Source of the DNA: Streptomyces antibioticus
GTDB taxonomy: Bacteria > Actinomycetota > Actinomycetes > Streptomycetales > Streptomycetaceae
NCBI RefSeq assembly: GCF_002019855.1
Contig: NZ_CM007717.1
Span: forward strand, 3,412,645 to 3,476,644
Direction of reading: 5' to 3'
Length of the DNA stretch: 64,000 bases
The notes beneath the pieces are model-generated. The model worked only from the letters and a program-made list of their open reading frames with translations. It was not told where the DNA came from and did no database searches. How positions within the stretch are numbered: position 1 is the stretch's first letter; every line of letters begins with the position of its first letter. The translations under genes were made by a program, and so were the position numbers. Below are positions 1-10,442 of this stretch, in pieces.

Positions 1-431
1 GTGCCGCGGAGTCGGCCCTCCACGACGCGTTCCGTGCCGTCCGGGAGGGCGAGGGCGGCCGCGCAGGCGAAGTGGGCGGCGCGGTGTTCCTCGGCGATGT
101 CGGAGAGTTGGGCGAGGAGCAGGTCGAGGTTGGCCCGGTCGTCGCCGTGGGTGCCGGACCAGCGGGCGGAGAAGATGCCGGGGGCGCCGCCCAGGACGTC
201 GACGCACAGGCCCGAGTCGTCGGCGACGGCCGGCAGGCCCGTGGCGCGGGCGAGGGCGTGGGCCTTGAGGAGCGCGTTCTCGGCGAAGGTGACGCCGGTT
301 TCCTTGACGTCGGGGATCTCCGGGTAGGCGTCCGCGCCGACGAGGTCGTGGGGCAGACCTGCGTCGGCGAGGATCGACCTGAGTTCGGTGATCTTTCCGG
401 CGTTGCGGGTGGCGAGGATCAGGCGGGTCAT
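1..431 (-). CDS. rdgB: RdgB/HAM1 non-canonical purine NTP pyrophosphatase (3' end outside window)
   Basis: It hydrolyses dITP and XTP to the monophosphates, keeping deaminated purines out of DNA and RNA. The protein starts MTRLILATRNAGKITELRSI, the family's N-terminal substrate-binding signature (ATxNxxK). An ADDSGL motif follows around residue 70, the usual metal/base site, then the FSARWSG and LLxxL blocks. The ATG is at 429-431. The C-terminal quarter lies beyond the window edge. It is the last visible gene of a leftward group rph - lipoprotein - rdgB; rph and rdgB are commonly adjacent in actinobacteria. Identification is secure. Confidence 0.95.
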   Translation of the reverse strand, partial: MTRLILATRNAGKITELRSILADAGLPHDLVGADAYPEIPDVKETGVTFAENALLKAHALARATGLPAVADDSGLCVDVLGGAPGIFSARWSGTHGDDRANLDLLLAQLSDIAEEHRAAHFACAAALALPDGTERVVEGRLRG

Positions 432-479
432 GGGGTTCAGTATCCCGCCCGGTCCCCGTGCCCCCGGCGCCCGTGTCCG

Positions 480-893
480 TTACGGCGTGCAGACCTTCGT
501 CAGTTCGCCCGCCGCGTCCGTGATCGGGCTGAGGTCGGGGGTGTTGTCGCCGTTCTGCACGGCCGTGCGGACGTTCGCGACGGCGTCCCCGAGGTCCTCG
601 ACCGCCTTGTTGACGTCGGCGTTGTCGGTCTTGGCGCCTATCTCGTCGAGGTTCTGGTCGATGGAGTTGAGGGACTCCTCGAGCTGGGTGGGGTCGTTCG
701 AGGCGTTCTCGACGGCCTGTTGGAGGTCGGTGACGCTGTCGGCGATGGCGTCGGCGGTCTGGACGCAGTCCAGCGCCTTGCTGACGGCGTCGCAGCCGGT
801 CACCGTGAGCCCGAGCGTGAGCGCGACGGCCGTGGCGGCGACCGCGGCGGTACGGCCGCCCCGGCGTCGGACCCGGCTCCCGAACTTGGCCAT
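480..893 (-). CDS. Small secreted lipoprotein, helical
   Basis: 137 aa, starting MAKFGSRVRRRGG. Arg-rich residues are followed by a hydrophobic stretch and a lipobox ending TVTGC, so the mature protein should be lipid-anchored at a Cys near residue 35. The rest is acidic and heptad-like (DSVTDLQQAVENAS, LEESLNSIDQNLDEI), suggesting a helical bundle. Two further Cys residues sit near the mature start and near the C-terminus (KVCTP) and could form a disulfide. An upstream in-frame extension to 1043 lacks lipoprotein logic and was not used. Function unknown; it lies between rph and rdgB. Confidence 0.8.
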   Translation of the reverse strand: MAKFGSRVRRRGGRTAAVAATAVALTLGLTVTGCDAVSKALDCVQTADAIADSVTDLQQAVENASNDPTQLEESLNSIDQNLDEIGAKTDNADVNKAVEDLGDAVANVRTAVQNGDNTPDLSPITDAAGELTKVCTP

Positions 894-1020
894 GGCTGTG
901 TTCCTCCCTCTGTCAGGCCCCCAGGGAGGCCCCCCGTCGGCGTGCTGCCCTGCGTACTGGCCAAGACGCCGGGGCGCGCGCCGGGGTTGCCCCCGCGCGG
1001 CACCCTTCTTTGTGCGCTCT

Positions 1021-1758
<738 letters not shown>

Positions 1759-1855
1759 GGCGTCGAGCCTAGTCGTAACGGCGGAAGGGGCCCTCCCCCG
1801 GTGGGAAGCGGCCCCTTCCGGTGAGCCCTCGGGGCTCACACCGGCTCGTGCCGGC

Positions 1856-2089
1856 TCACATCATGTCTTCGATCTCCGCGGCGATGGGGTCCGCGTCGGT
1901 GCCGATGACGACCTGGACGGCGGTGCCCATCCGGACGACGCCGTGGGCGCCCGCGGCCTTGAGGGCGGCTTCGTCGACCAGGTCGGGGTTGGAGACCTCG
2001 GTGCGCAGGCGCGTGATGCAGCCCTCGATCTCTTCGATGTTGTCGAGTCCGCCGAGCCCGGCGACGATCTTCTCAGCCTTGCTGGCCAT
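1856..2089 (-). CDS. nagF: PTS N-acetylglucosamine IIB component
   Basis: 77-aa stand-alone EIIB domain. It takes phosphate from HPr/EIIA onto the Cys of the [11 protein letters not shown] motif (Cys near residue 24) and passes it to GlcNAc moving through the IIC permease. Start [14 protein letters not shown] at 2087-2089. It is divergent from nagE1; the ~185-bp spacer contains a DasR-type dre box next to nagE1. In S. coelicolor the IIB (nagF) and two IICs (nagE1, nagE2) have this layout, which is the basis for the symbol. Confidence 0.9.
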   Translation of the reverse strand: MASKAEKIVAGLGGLDNIEEIEGCITRLRTEVSNPDLVDEAALKAAGAHGVVRMGTAVQVVIGTDADPIAAEIEDMM

Positions 2090-2216
2090 GTTCGGTCTCC
2101 CTGAATTCCCTGGTGCGAACCGCTTTGTCGCAGTAACCCACAGTTGGCCCATCTTCGCGAGCGGTCCTGTCGTGCGTACCGAAGGATGGCGACACGACGG
2201 CGGAACCGTCCGCGAC

Positions 2217-2228
2217 TGGTCTACACCA
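2217..2228. promoter_or_regulatory. DasR-type dre operator upstream of nagE1
   Basis: TGGTCTACACCA is a near-palindrome matching the dre consensus TGGTCTAGACCA known for the GntR-family regulator DasR. It lies 47 bp upstream of the nagE1 start and in the nagF-nagE1 divergent spacer, so it could control both. Release by glucosamine-6-phosphate is family knowledge. Confidence 0.8.
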
Positions 2229-2274
2229 CCGGGCGGACGGTCGCCAAGCCAGCTTCCCCCGCGGAAGGATGCGG

Positions 2275-3567
2275 ATGAGTGCCGACAGTGCGGTGAGTCC
2301 CGGCCGGGCCCGCTGGAACGCCCTGTTCCAGGGGTTGCAGAAGATGGGCCGCAGTCTTCAGCTCCCGATCGCGGTACTGCCCGCGGCCGGCATCCTGAAC
2401 CGGCTGGGGCAGCCGGACGTGTTCGGGGACGACGGTCTGGGCTGGACGGACATCTCGAAGGTGATGGCCGGCGCGGGCGGCGCGCTGCTCAACTCGGAGC
2501 TGGGCCTGCCGATGCTGTTCTGCGTGGGCGTGGCCATCGGCATGGCGAAGAAGGCGGACGGCTCGACGGCGCTGGCGGCGGTGGCCGGATTCCTCGTCTA
2601 CTACACGGTGTTGCGGCAGTTCCCGGAGGACTGCCCCTCGGGGTCGGAGGCGATCCCGAACATCGGCTGCATGGCGACGGTCGACCAGACGGTGGTGGCG
2701 TTCACCTATCAGAACCCCGGGGTGTTCGGCGGCATCGTGATGGGTCTGCTGTCGGCGTTCTTCTGGCAGCGCTACCACCGCACCAAGCTGGTGGACTGGC
2801 TGGGCTTCTTCAACGGGCGGCGGCTGGTGCCGATCATCATGTCGTTCGTGGCGATCGGCTTCGCGGCGCTGTGTCTGTGGGTGTGGCCGCCGATCGGTGA
2901 CGGCTTGGAGAGCTTCAGCGACTGGCTGAGCGATCTGGGCGCCTGGGGTGCGGGCATCTTCGGTGTGGCGAACCGGGCGTTGCTGGTGATCGGTCTGCAC
3001 CAGTTCCTGAACGTGCCCATCTGGTTCCAGTTCGGCAGCTACACCAAGCCGGACGGCACGGTGGTGCACGGTGACATCAACATGTTCCTGGCGGGCGACC
3101 CGGACGCGGGACAGTTCACCTCGGGCTTCTTCCCGATCATGATGTTCGCCCTGCCGGCGGCGGCGCTGGCGATCACCCACTGCGCGCGTGCGAACCGGCG
3201 CAAGGAGGTCGGCGGGCTGATGCTGTCGGTGGCGCTGACGTCGTTCGTCACCGGGATCACGGAGCCGATCGAGTACTCGTTCCTGTTCGTGGCGCCGCTG
3301 CTGTACGCGGTGCACGCGGTGCTGACGGGTGTGTCCATGGCGGTGACCTGGGGGCTCGGGGTGCACGACGGGTTCAGCTTCTCGGCCGGTCTGATCGACT
3401 ACGTCATCAACTGGAACCTGGCGACGAAGCCGTGGGCGATCATTCCGATCGGGCTGTGCTTCGCGGCGGTGTACTACGTCATCTTCCGTTTCGCGATCAC
3501 CCGGTTCGATCTGAAGACGCCGGGGCGGGAGCCGGAGGAGGAGCACGAGGACGTCACCAAGGCCTGA
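2275..3567 (+). CDS. nagE1: PTS N-acetylglucosamine IIC permease (first copy)
   Basis: 430-aa membrane permease component of the glucose/GlcNAc PTS family, with about ten hydrophobic segments. Conserved blocks include GRSLQLPIAVLPAAGILNRLG, ALAAVAGFLVY, the cytosolic signature GITEPIEYSFLF, and VHDGFSFSAGLIDY near the C-terminus. No IIB or IIA domain is attached; IIB comes from the neighbouring gene. GGAAGG at 2263-2268 gives good spacing to ATG 2275 and poor spacing to the in-frame ATG 2269, so 2275 was chosen. A hairpin terminator follows. It is strongly similar to the next gene, indicating tandem duplication. Confidence 0.9.
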   Translation: MSADSAVSPGRARWNALFQGLQKMGRSLQLPIAVLPAAGILNRLGQPDVFGDDGLGWTDISKVMAGAGGALLNSELGLPMLFCVGVAIGMAKKADGSTALAAVAGFLVYYTVLRQFPEDCPSGSEAIPNIGCMATVDQTVVAFTYQNPGVFGGIVMGLLSAFFWQRYHRTKLVDWLGFFNGRRLVPIIMSFVAIGFAALCLWVWPPIGDGLESFSDWLSDLGAWGAGIFGVANRALLVIGLHQFLNVPIWFQFGSYTKPDGTVVHGDINMFLAGDPDAGQFTSGFFPIMMFALPAAALAITHCARANRRKEVGGLMLSVALTSFVTGITEPIEYSFLFVAPLLYAVHAVLTGVSMAVTWGLGVHDGFSFSAGLIDYVINWNLATKPWAIIPIGLCFAAVYYVIFRFAITRFDLKTPGREPEEEHEDVTKA

Positions 3568-3580
3568 CGCCGTACGGCTT

Positions 3581-3615
3581 CGAAGGCCCCCGGAGCGTGC
3601 TTCCGGGGGCCTTCG
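3581..3615 (+). terminator. Rho-independent-type hairpin after nagE1
   Basis: Perfect 14-bp stem: CGAAGGCCCCCGGA pairs with TCCGGGGGCCTTCG across a 7-nt loop, 14 bp after the nagE1 stop codon. It separates nagE1 from nagE2, which has its own operator and promoter region. Confidence 0.85.
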
Positions 3616-3732
3616 GCGTGCCCGGGCATTCCGGGCGAACGTCCAAGATCCGGTCCAAGATCGGGCACGGAGTGTAGCGCTCCGGTTGCAGATCTGACGG
3701 GTTCCTTATATCGCCTTCACCGTGCTAGAACA

Positions 3733-3765
3733 TGGTCTACACCACTCAGGGATTGGTGTAGACCA
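3733..3765. promoter_or_regulatory. Paired DasR-type dre operators upstream of nagE2
   Basis: Two dre-like boxes lie 9 bp apart: TGGTCTACACCA (3733-3744) and TGGTGTAGACCA (3754-3765), mirror images of each other. The second ends 8 bp before the nagE2 ribosome-binding site, so DasR binding here should block transcription. Two boxes are consistent with tight GlcNAc control of the main permease. Confidence 0.85.
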
Positions 3766-3784
3766 GCACCGATGGAGGAAGTCT

Positions 3785-5038
<1,254 letters not shown>

Positions 5039-5068
5039 GCCCTCGCGTGCCTCCCCGCACGCACGACG

Positions 5069-5096
5069 AAGGCCCCCGGAGTGATCCGGGGGCCTT
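5069..5096. terminator. Hairpin terminator between nagE2 and the MBL gene
   Basis: 12-bp perfect stem AAGGCCCCCGGA/TCCGGGGGCCTT with a 4-nt loop, between convergent genes, 30 bp after the nagE2 stop. It probably serves both directions. Confidence 0.85.
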
Positions 5097-5107
5097 TCTC
5101 GTGCCGG

Positions 5108-5860
5108 TCAGATCTCGTACGTCACCCTCGGCCTCGCCAGTTCCACCGGGCCCGCGTAGGCCGCGCGGGCGTCGGTGAGGTTTACCTCGGGGTCGGTCCA
5201 CGGGGGGATGTGGGTGAGGACCAGGCGGCGGGCGCCGGCCCGGGTCGCCGTCTCGCCCGCCTCGCGGCCGTTGAGGTGCAGGTCGGGGATGTTCTCCTTG
5301 CCGTGCGTGAAGGCGGCCTCGCACAGGAACAGGTCGGTGTCGCGGGCGAGTTCCTCCAGCGCGGGGCTGAGACCGGTGTCACCGGAGTAGGTGAGCGAGC
5401 GGCCGCCGTGTTCGACGCGGATGCCGTACGCCTCCACCGGGTGCGCGACGCGTTCGGTGTGGACCGTGAACGGGCCGACGTCGAAGGTGGAGGGTTTGAC
5501 CGTGTGGAAGTCGAAGACCTCGCTCATGGAGGAGGCCGAGGGGGTGTCGGCGTAGGCGGTGGTCAGCCGGTGCTCCGTGCCCTCGGGTCCGTAGACCGGG
5601 ATCGGGGCGCAGCGGCCGCCGTCGTGCCGGTAGTAGCGCGCCACGAAGTACGCGCACATGTCGATGCAGTGGTCGGCGTGCAGATGACTCAGGAAGATCG
5701 CGTCGAGGTCGTAGAGACCGCAGTGGCGCTGCAACTCGCCCAGGGCGCCGTTGCCCATGTCGAGAAGCAACCTGAAGCCGTCGGCCTCGACGAGGTAGCT
5801 CGAGCAGGCCGATTCCGCGGACGGGAACGACCCCGAGCAGCCGACGACGGTGAGCTTCAT
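5108..5860 (-). CDS. MBL-fold metal-dependent hydrolase (RNase Z-like)
   Basis: 250-aa metallo-beta-lactamase-fold hydrolase. The metal motif HLHADH follows the strand LDAIFLS; a second-shell YSGDTGLS motif supplies the bridging Asp, and LVLTHIPP gives the late His. The start MKLTVVGCSGSFPSAESACS is typical of the tRNase Z-like/phosphodiesterase branch. No long flexible exosite arm is visible, so true tRNase Z activity is not assured; the substrate is unknown. ATG at 5858-5860; a long upstream in-frame extension was rejected for lack of conserved character. It converges on nagE2 across a shared terminator. Confidence 0.85.
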   Translation of the reverse strand: MKLTVVGCSGSFPSAESACSSYLVEADGFRLLLDMGNGALGELQRHCGLYDLDAIFLSHLHADHCIDMCAYFVARYYRHDGGRCAPIPVYGPEGTEHRLTTAYADTPSASSMSEVFDFHTVKPSTFDVGPFTVHTERVAHPVEAYGIRVEHGGRSLTYSGDTGLSPALEELARDTDLFLCEAAFTHGKENIPDLHLNGREAGETATRAGARRLVLTHIPPWTDPEVNLTDARAAYAGPVELARPRVTYEI

Positions 5861-6095
5861 AAAGCAGAAACCTCCGCTGGCGGGAAATCGAGAGTTGGGG
5901 GGCGACGGGGGTCGTGCGGTTCGTCGAGCGTAAGGCGCGAAACGCCGGGTCGCTCCTCCGCCAAGGGCTGTTGTGGGCGAACTCACCTGTGCTGTCACCG
6001 GTTCGGCTGGAACCGGGGCGCGGCGTGGAACGTGAGGGCGCGCGTGGTCAGAAGAAGGCGCGCGTCGCCGTGCGCGCGCCGGTAACGTCGTCCTC

Positions 6096-6569
6096 ATGGA
6101 CACGTCCTGGTGGCTGGCGCTCGCGGCGGTGGTACTGCTGGCGTTCGTCGCCGCGCTCGTGGACGGCTGGGGGCGCGGTCGTCGTCCGGCGGGGCGCAGG
6201 TCCCGGCCGCCGGGGCGGGCACCCGGCCGGCCGAGGGGCAGGGCGCGGGGTGCGGTGGGGCGGCCGCAGCCGGCGGAGATCTGGTGGGCGGACGTGCCGT
6301 TCGAGGACGGGCCGGGGGCCAAGGACCGGCCGTGTCTGGTGCTCGGGGTGCGGGGCGACCGGGCGACGGTCGCGAAGATCACCAGCAAGTACCGCGACGA
6401 GCGGGCCGGGGTGATCCCGCTGCCGCCGGGTGCCGTCGGTGACGCGCAGGGGCGGCCGAGTTTCCTGGAGACCGACGAGCTGCGGCAGGTTCCGCTGGGC
6501 GGATTCCGGCGCCGGGTCGGGGTGGTGGACCCGGTCCTGTGGGACCAGGTCCGTCACCTCGCGACGTAG
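6096..6569 (+). CDS. Membrane-anchored PemK/MazF-like protein
   Basis: 157 aa. Residues ~4-24 form one transmembrane helix, followed by an Arg/Pro/Gly-rich linker (to ~60) and a PemK/MazF-like beta-barrel domain: AEIWWADVPFEDGPGAKDRPCLVLG contains the family's G-x-K-x-R-P-x-x-V core, then the KITSKY strand and the LRQVPLGGFRRRVGVV C-terminal region. MazF proteins are sequence-specific endoribonucleases, usually soluble and preceded by an antitoxin. Here no antitoxin gene is adjacent and the domain is tethered to the membrane, so a conventional toxin-antitoxin role is doubtful. Start ATG 6096. Confidence 0.75.
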   Translation: MDTSWWLALAAVVLLAFVAALVDGWGRGRRPAGRRSRPPGRAPGRPRGRARGAVGRPQPAEIWWADVPFEDGPGAKDRPCLVLGVRGDRATVAKITSKYRDERAGVIPLPPGAVGDAQGRPSFLETDELRQVPLGGFRRRVGVVDPVLWDQVRHLAT

Positions 6570-6603
6570 ACCGGCGCAGCCAGGCGTGGTTCCGCGCGGG
6601 TGC

Positions 6604-7560
<957 letters not shown>

Positions 7561-7569
7561 TCAGCGGGC

Positions 7570-7848
7570 CTAGGCCATGCCGCCGGCGACGGCCGGCAGG
7601 ATCGTCACGGTGTCGCCGTCGGTCAGCTTGGTGTCGATGCCGTCGACGAAACGGACGTCCTCGTCGTTGAGGTAGACGTTGACGAAGCGGCGCAGCTTGC
7701 CGTCGTCCACGATCCGGGCGTGGATGCCCGCATGTCGGGTCTCGAGGTCGGTGAACAGATCGGCGAGGGTCTCACCGCTGCCCTCCACCGCCTTCTGACC
7801 GTCGGTGTACTGGCGGAGGATGGTGGGGATGCGGACCTCGATGGCCAT
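7570..7848 (-). CDS. cysO: Sulfur-carrier protein CysO (MoaD/ThiS family)
   Basis: 92-aa ubiquitin-like protein starting MAIEVRIPTILRQYTDGQ and ending ILPAVAGGMA. The di-Gly that must carry the thiocarboxylate (G89-G90) is masked by two extra residues, Met-Ala, so a protease must trim the tail before activation; the JAMM protein Mec encoded nearby is the obvious candidate. ATG at 7846-7848 has a good AGGAGT site. Upstream codons to 7917 overlap the leader region and are not used. The gene lies between the leader peptide and cysM, transcribed with cysM. Confidence 0.9.
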   Translation of the reverse strand: MAIEVRIPTILRQYTDGQKAVEGSGETLADLFTDLETRHAGIHARIVDDGKLRRFVNVYLNDEDVRFVDGIDTKLTDGDTVTILPAVAGGMA

Positions 7849-7939
7849 GGTTGCGGACTCCTGTCGGGTGGGTCGGGTCTGTGGATGCGCGGCGGCGGCA
7901 CACGCGCCGCGGCTCACGGCCGTACGGCGGCAGGGAACG

Positions 7940-8035
7940 TCAACAGATGGCGCTGTTCAGCCTGCACAGGTCGACGTGCAGCCGCGCCACGAGCACGGTG
8001 CCCGGCGCCTTCTCGCTCACGTCGTTCAGAACCAT
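7940..8035 (-). CDS. 31-aa Cys/Arg leader peptide upstream of cysO-cysM
   Basis: A small open frame begins MVLNDVSEKAPGT and ends HVDLCRLNSAIC, then TGA. The RLHVDLCRL...SAIC ending matches the small putative leader peptides that precede sulfur and amino-acid genes in streptomycetes (family knowledge). Two Cys codons, the last the rare TGT, sit at the end as expected for a cysteine-sensing attenuator. A -10-like TACGAT lies six bases before the ATG (8042-8047), so the mRNA is probably leaderless. The 91-bp stretch before cysO contains GC-rich inverted repeats (GCGGC/GCCGC) able to form alternative stems. Confidence 0.7.
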   Translation of the reverse strand: MVLNDVSEKAPGTVLVARLHVDLCRLNSAIC

Positions 8036-8138
8036 GGGCTCATCGTATCGATTCCCGGCCCGGGTCCCGAGATGTGATCTCGCATGCTGGATGAATACCG
8101 CCCGGGGAGCGAGATCGGCACGACATCGGCACCCGAGA

Positions 8139-8561
8139 TCAGTAGGAGTCCACGACCTTGACCTCCTCCTCGGTGACCTCCCCCGCCACGATCCGGAACG
8201 AACGGAACTGGAAGTCGCCGCCGCCGTCGGTGTCGGCGGTCGAGACGAGGACGTAGTGGGCGCCGGGCTCGTTGGCGTAGGAGATGTCGGTGCGGGAGGG
8301 GTACGCCTCGGTGGCGGTGTGGGAGTGGTAGACGATCACCGGTTCCTCGTCCCGGTCGTCCATGTCCCGGTAGAGCCGGAGCAGGTCGCCTGAGTCGAAC
8401 TCGTAGAACGTCGGCGACATGGCCGCGTTCAGCATCGGGATGAACCGCACGGGCCGGTCCGACCCCACCGGCCCCGCGACGACGCCGCACGCCTCGTCGG
8501 GATGGTCCTTGCGGGCGTGGGCGACGATCTGGTCGACGAGCTCCTGGGTGATGGTCAGCAT
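8139..8561 (-). CDS. mec: JAMM/Mov34-family metalloprotease Mec
   Basis: 140 aa. It carries the full JAMM zinc signature: Glu23 (DEACG), His79-Ser-His81, Ser89 and Asp92 (HSHTATEAYPSRTD). In mycobacteria Mec cleaves the CysO-cysteine adduct to release cysteine; related JAMM proteins also trim residues beyond the di-Gly of sulfur carriers. Here it is the first gene of a leftward series mec - leader - cysO - cysM. ATG at 8559-8561. High confidence in family and pathway. Confidence 0.92.
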   Translation of the reverse strand: MLTITQELVDQIVAHARKDHPDEACGVVAGPVGSDRPVRFIPMLNAAMSPTFYEFDSGDLLRLYRDMDDRDEEPVIVYHSHTATEAYPSRTDISYANEPGAHYVLVSTADTDGGGDFQFRSFRIVAGEVTEEEVKVVDSY

Positions 8562-8639
8562 GCTGGCCAGGATAAGCAGAGGGACCGCCCCGTACCGAGG
8601 CGCGGTACGGGGCGGTCCACATGGCAGACACCCGGAGGG

Positions 8640-10088
8640 TCAGCCGACCTTCTCCAGCTCCGGGTCCCGGCCCGTCGGGGCCGCAGGAGTCCGGTTCTTC
8701 AGGATCGTCCAGCCGGCGGCGAGGGCCGCGGCCCAGCCCGCCATGACGTACAGGCAGACGCGGGAGTCAGGGTCGTAGGCGATCAGGCAGGTGACGAAGA
8801 GGAGGAAGGCGATGGCGATCCAACTGCACACCGCGCCGCCGGGGGCCGGGAAGGAGGAGGCGGGGAGGCGGCCCGCGACGACCGCGCGGCGGTAGAGGAC
8901 GTGGCTGATCAGGATCATCAGCCAGGTCCAGATGCCGGCCGCGGTGGCGACGGAGGTGACGTAGCCGAACGCCTTGTCCGGGACGATGTAGTTGAGGACG
9001 ACGCCGATGCCCATGAAGAGGACCGAGATCGTGATGCCGAAGGCGGGCGTCTTCGTGGCGGAGAGCTTCTTGAAGGCCGCCGGGGCCTCGCCGCTGTCGG
9101 CGAGGTTGCGCAGCATCCGGCCCGTGGAGTACATGCCGGAGTTGCAGGAGGACAGGGCGGCGGTGAGGACCACGAAGTTGACGATGGCCGCGCCGGCCGG
9201 GATGCCGATCTTGGCGAAGGCGGCGACGAACGGGCTCACGCCGGGCGCGAACTCGGTCCACTTGACCACGCAGAGGATGACGGTGAGCGCGCCGACGTAG
9301 AACAGCGCGATCCGCCACGGAAGCGTGTTGATGGCCTTCGGGAGGGTCTTCTCGGGGTCCTCGGACTCACCGGCGGTGACGCCGACCAGCTCGACGGCGA
9401 GGTAGGCGAACATGACGCCCTGGAGCGTCATCAGGGACGAGCCGACGCCCTTGGGGAAGAAGCCGTCGAAGGCCCACAGGTTGGAGACGGCGGCGGTGTC
9501 GCCGGCCGCGCTGAAGCCGAAGGTCAGAACGCCGAGGCCGATCACGATCATGCCGATGAGCGCGGTGACCTTGACCATCGAGAACCAGAACTCCAGCTCT
9601 CCGAAGACCTTCACCGAGATCAGGTTGACCCCGAAGAGGATCACCAGGAAGACCAGGGCGGTCACCCACTGGGGGATGCCGGGGAACCAGTAGTGGACGT
9701 AGATGGCGGCGGCGGTCAGCTCGGCCATGCCGGTGACCACCCACATCAGCCAGTACGTCCAGCCGGTGAAGTAGCCGAAGAACGGGCCGAGGAACTCGCG
9801 CGAGTACTCCGCGAAGGAACCCGAGACCGGGCGGTACAGGAGCAGCTCGCCGAGCGCCCGCATGATGAAGAAGACGATCGCGCCCGCGAGGGCGTACATC
9901 ACGATGAGGCTGGGACCGGCCTTGGCGATGTTCGCCCCGGCTCCCAGGAAGAGGCCGACGCCGATGGCGCCGCCGATCGCGATCATCTGGACCTGGCGGC
10001 TGCCGAGGCCGCGCTCGTACCCCTCTTCGGACGTCTGCCCGGACGTCCCTCCGGACGTCTTCTCCGTGTCGACCTGAGCGGAGGTCAT
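8640..10088 (-). CDS. Amino-acid permease (AAT/APC superfamily)
   Basis: 482-aa permease with about twelve membrane segments. Hallmark blocks: GLGSRQVQMIAIGGAIGVGLFLGAG at the first helix, ALGELLLYRPVSGSFAEYSREFLGP, and ESEDPEKTLPKAINTLPWRI after helix 6. These place it among the GabP/AnsP/CycA-like amino acid:proton symporters; the substrate cannot be told. Start MTSAQVDTEK at 10086-10088, preceded on its strand by GAGAAAGG at proper spacing; longer upstream starts lack a site. A terminator-like hairpin lies ~240 bp upstream. Confidence 0.9.
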   Translation of the reverse strand: MTSAQVDTEKTSGGTSGQTSEEGYERGLGSRQVQMIAIGGAIGVGLFLGAGANIAKAGPSLIVMYALAGAIVFFIMRALGELLLYRPVSGSFAEYSREFLGPFFGYFTGWTYWLMWVVTGMAELTAAAIYVHYWFPGIPQWVTALVFLVILFGVNLISVKVFGELEFWFSMVKVTALIGMIVIGLGVLTFGFSAAGDTAAVSNLWAFDGFFPKGVGSSLMTLQGVMFAYLAVELVGVTAGESEDPEKTLPKAINTLPWRIALFYVGALTVILCVVKWTEFAPGVSPFVAAFAKIGIPAGAAIVNFVVLTAALSSCNSGMYSTGRMLRNLADSGEAPAAFKKLSATKTPAFGITISVLFMGIGVVLNYIVPDKAFGYVTSVATAAGIWTWLMILISHVLYRRAVVAGRLPASSFPAPGGAVCSWIAIAFLLFVTCLIAYDPDSRVCLYVMAGWAAALAAGWTILKNRTPAAPTGRDPELEKVG

Positions 10089-10442
10089 GTGGTGGTGCGC
10101 CTTTCTCCATGCCGACCCGGGCCTCTCGTCGGCCTCGGATCGGGTTTCGATCCCCCCGGATTGATGGAGCGATGCCTGGCCGGCGGTCACCGGCTCGGTG
10201 GCGCACCCGGCGGAACAGTGGGTGGTGTTCGCCGGGCGGTCGTGAAGATTTATCACGGCCGCAACAAGGCCCACGGGCACGACATGTGGCCCGGACCACA
10301 AGAAAAAGGGGACGAAGGAAGAACAAAGAGGACACTCCCGGCGATCACGGTGACGTGATCGTTATCCGGATTTGAGTGTCCTCTGAGCGAACGAAGTGCT
10401 AGGGCGGACGCCGCACGTACTACGGCACAAGGGCCATACGTA
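10089..10442. other. 354-bp intergenic region upstream of the permease
   Basis: No credible gene. It holds the permease promoter region, a nested hairpin terminator (10327-10384), and a near-direct repeat of ACGTACTACGGCA(C/T)AAGGG (about 10411 and 10436) whose second copy overlaps the stop codon of the DUF2017 gene. Confidence 0.6.
10327..10384 (-). terminator. Nested hairpin after the clpS-DUF2017 operon
   Basis: Outer 11-bp arms AGAGGACACTC (10327-10337) and GAGTGTCCTCT (10374-10384) enclose a second perfect palindrome, CGATCACG (10342-10349)/CGTGATCG (10354-10361). On the minus strand the stem is followed by a T-rich run, as in an intrinsic terminator. Confidence 0.7.
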
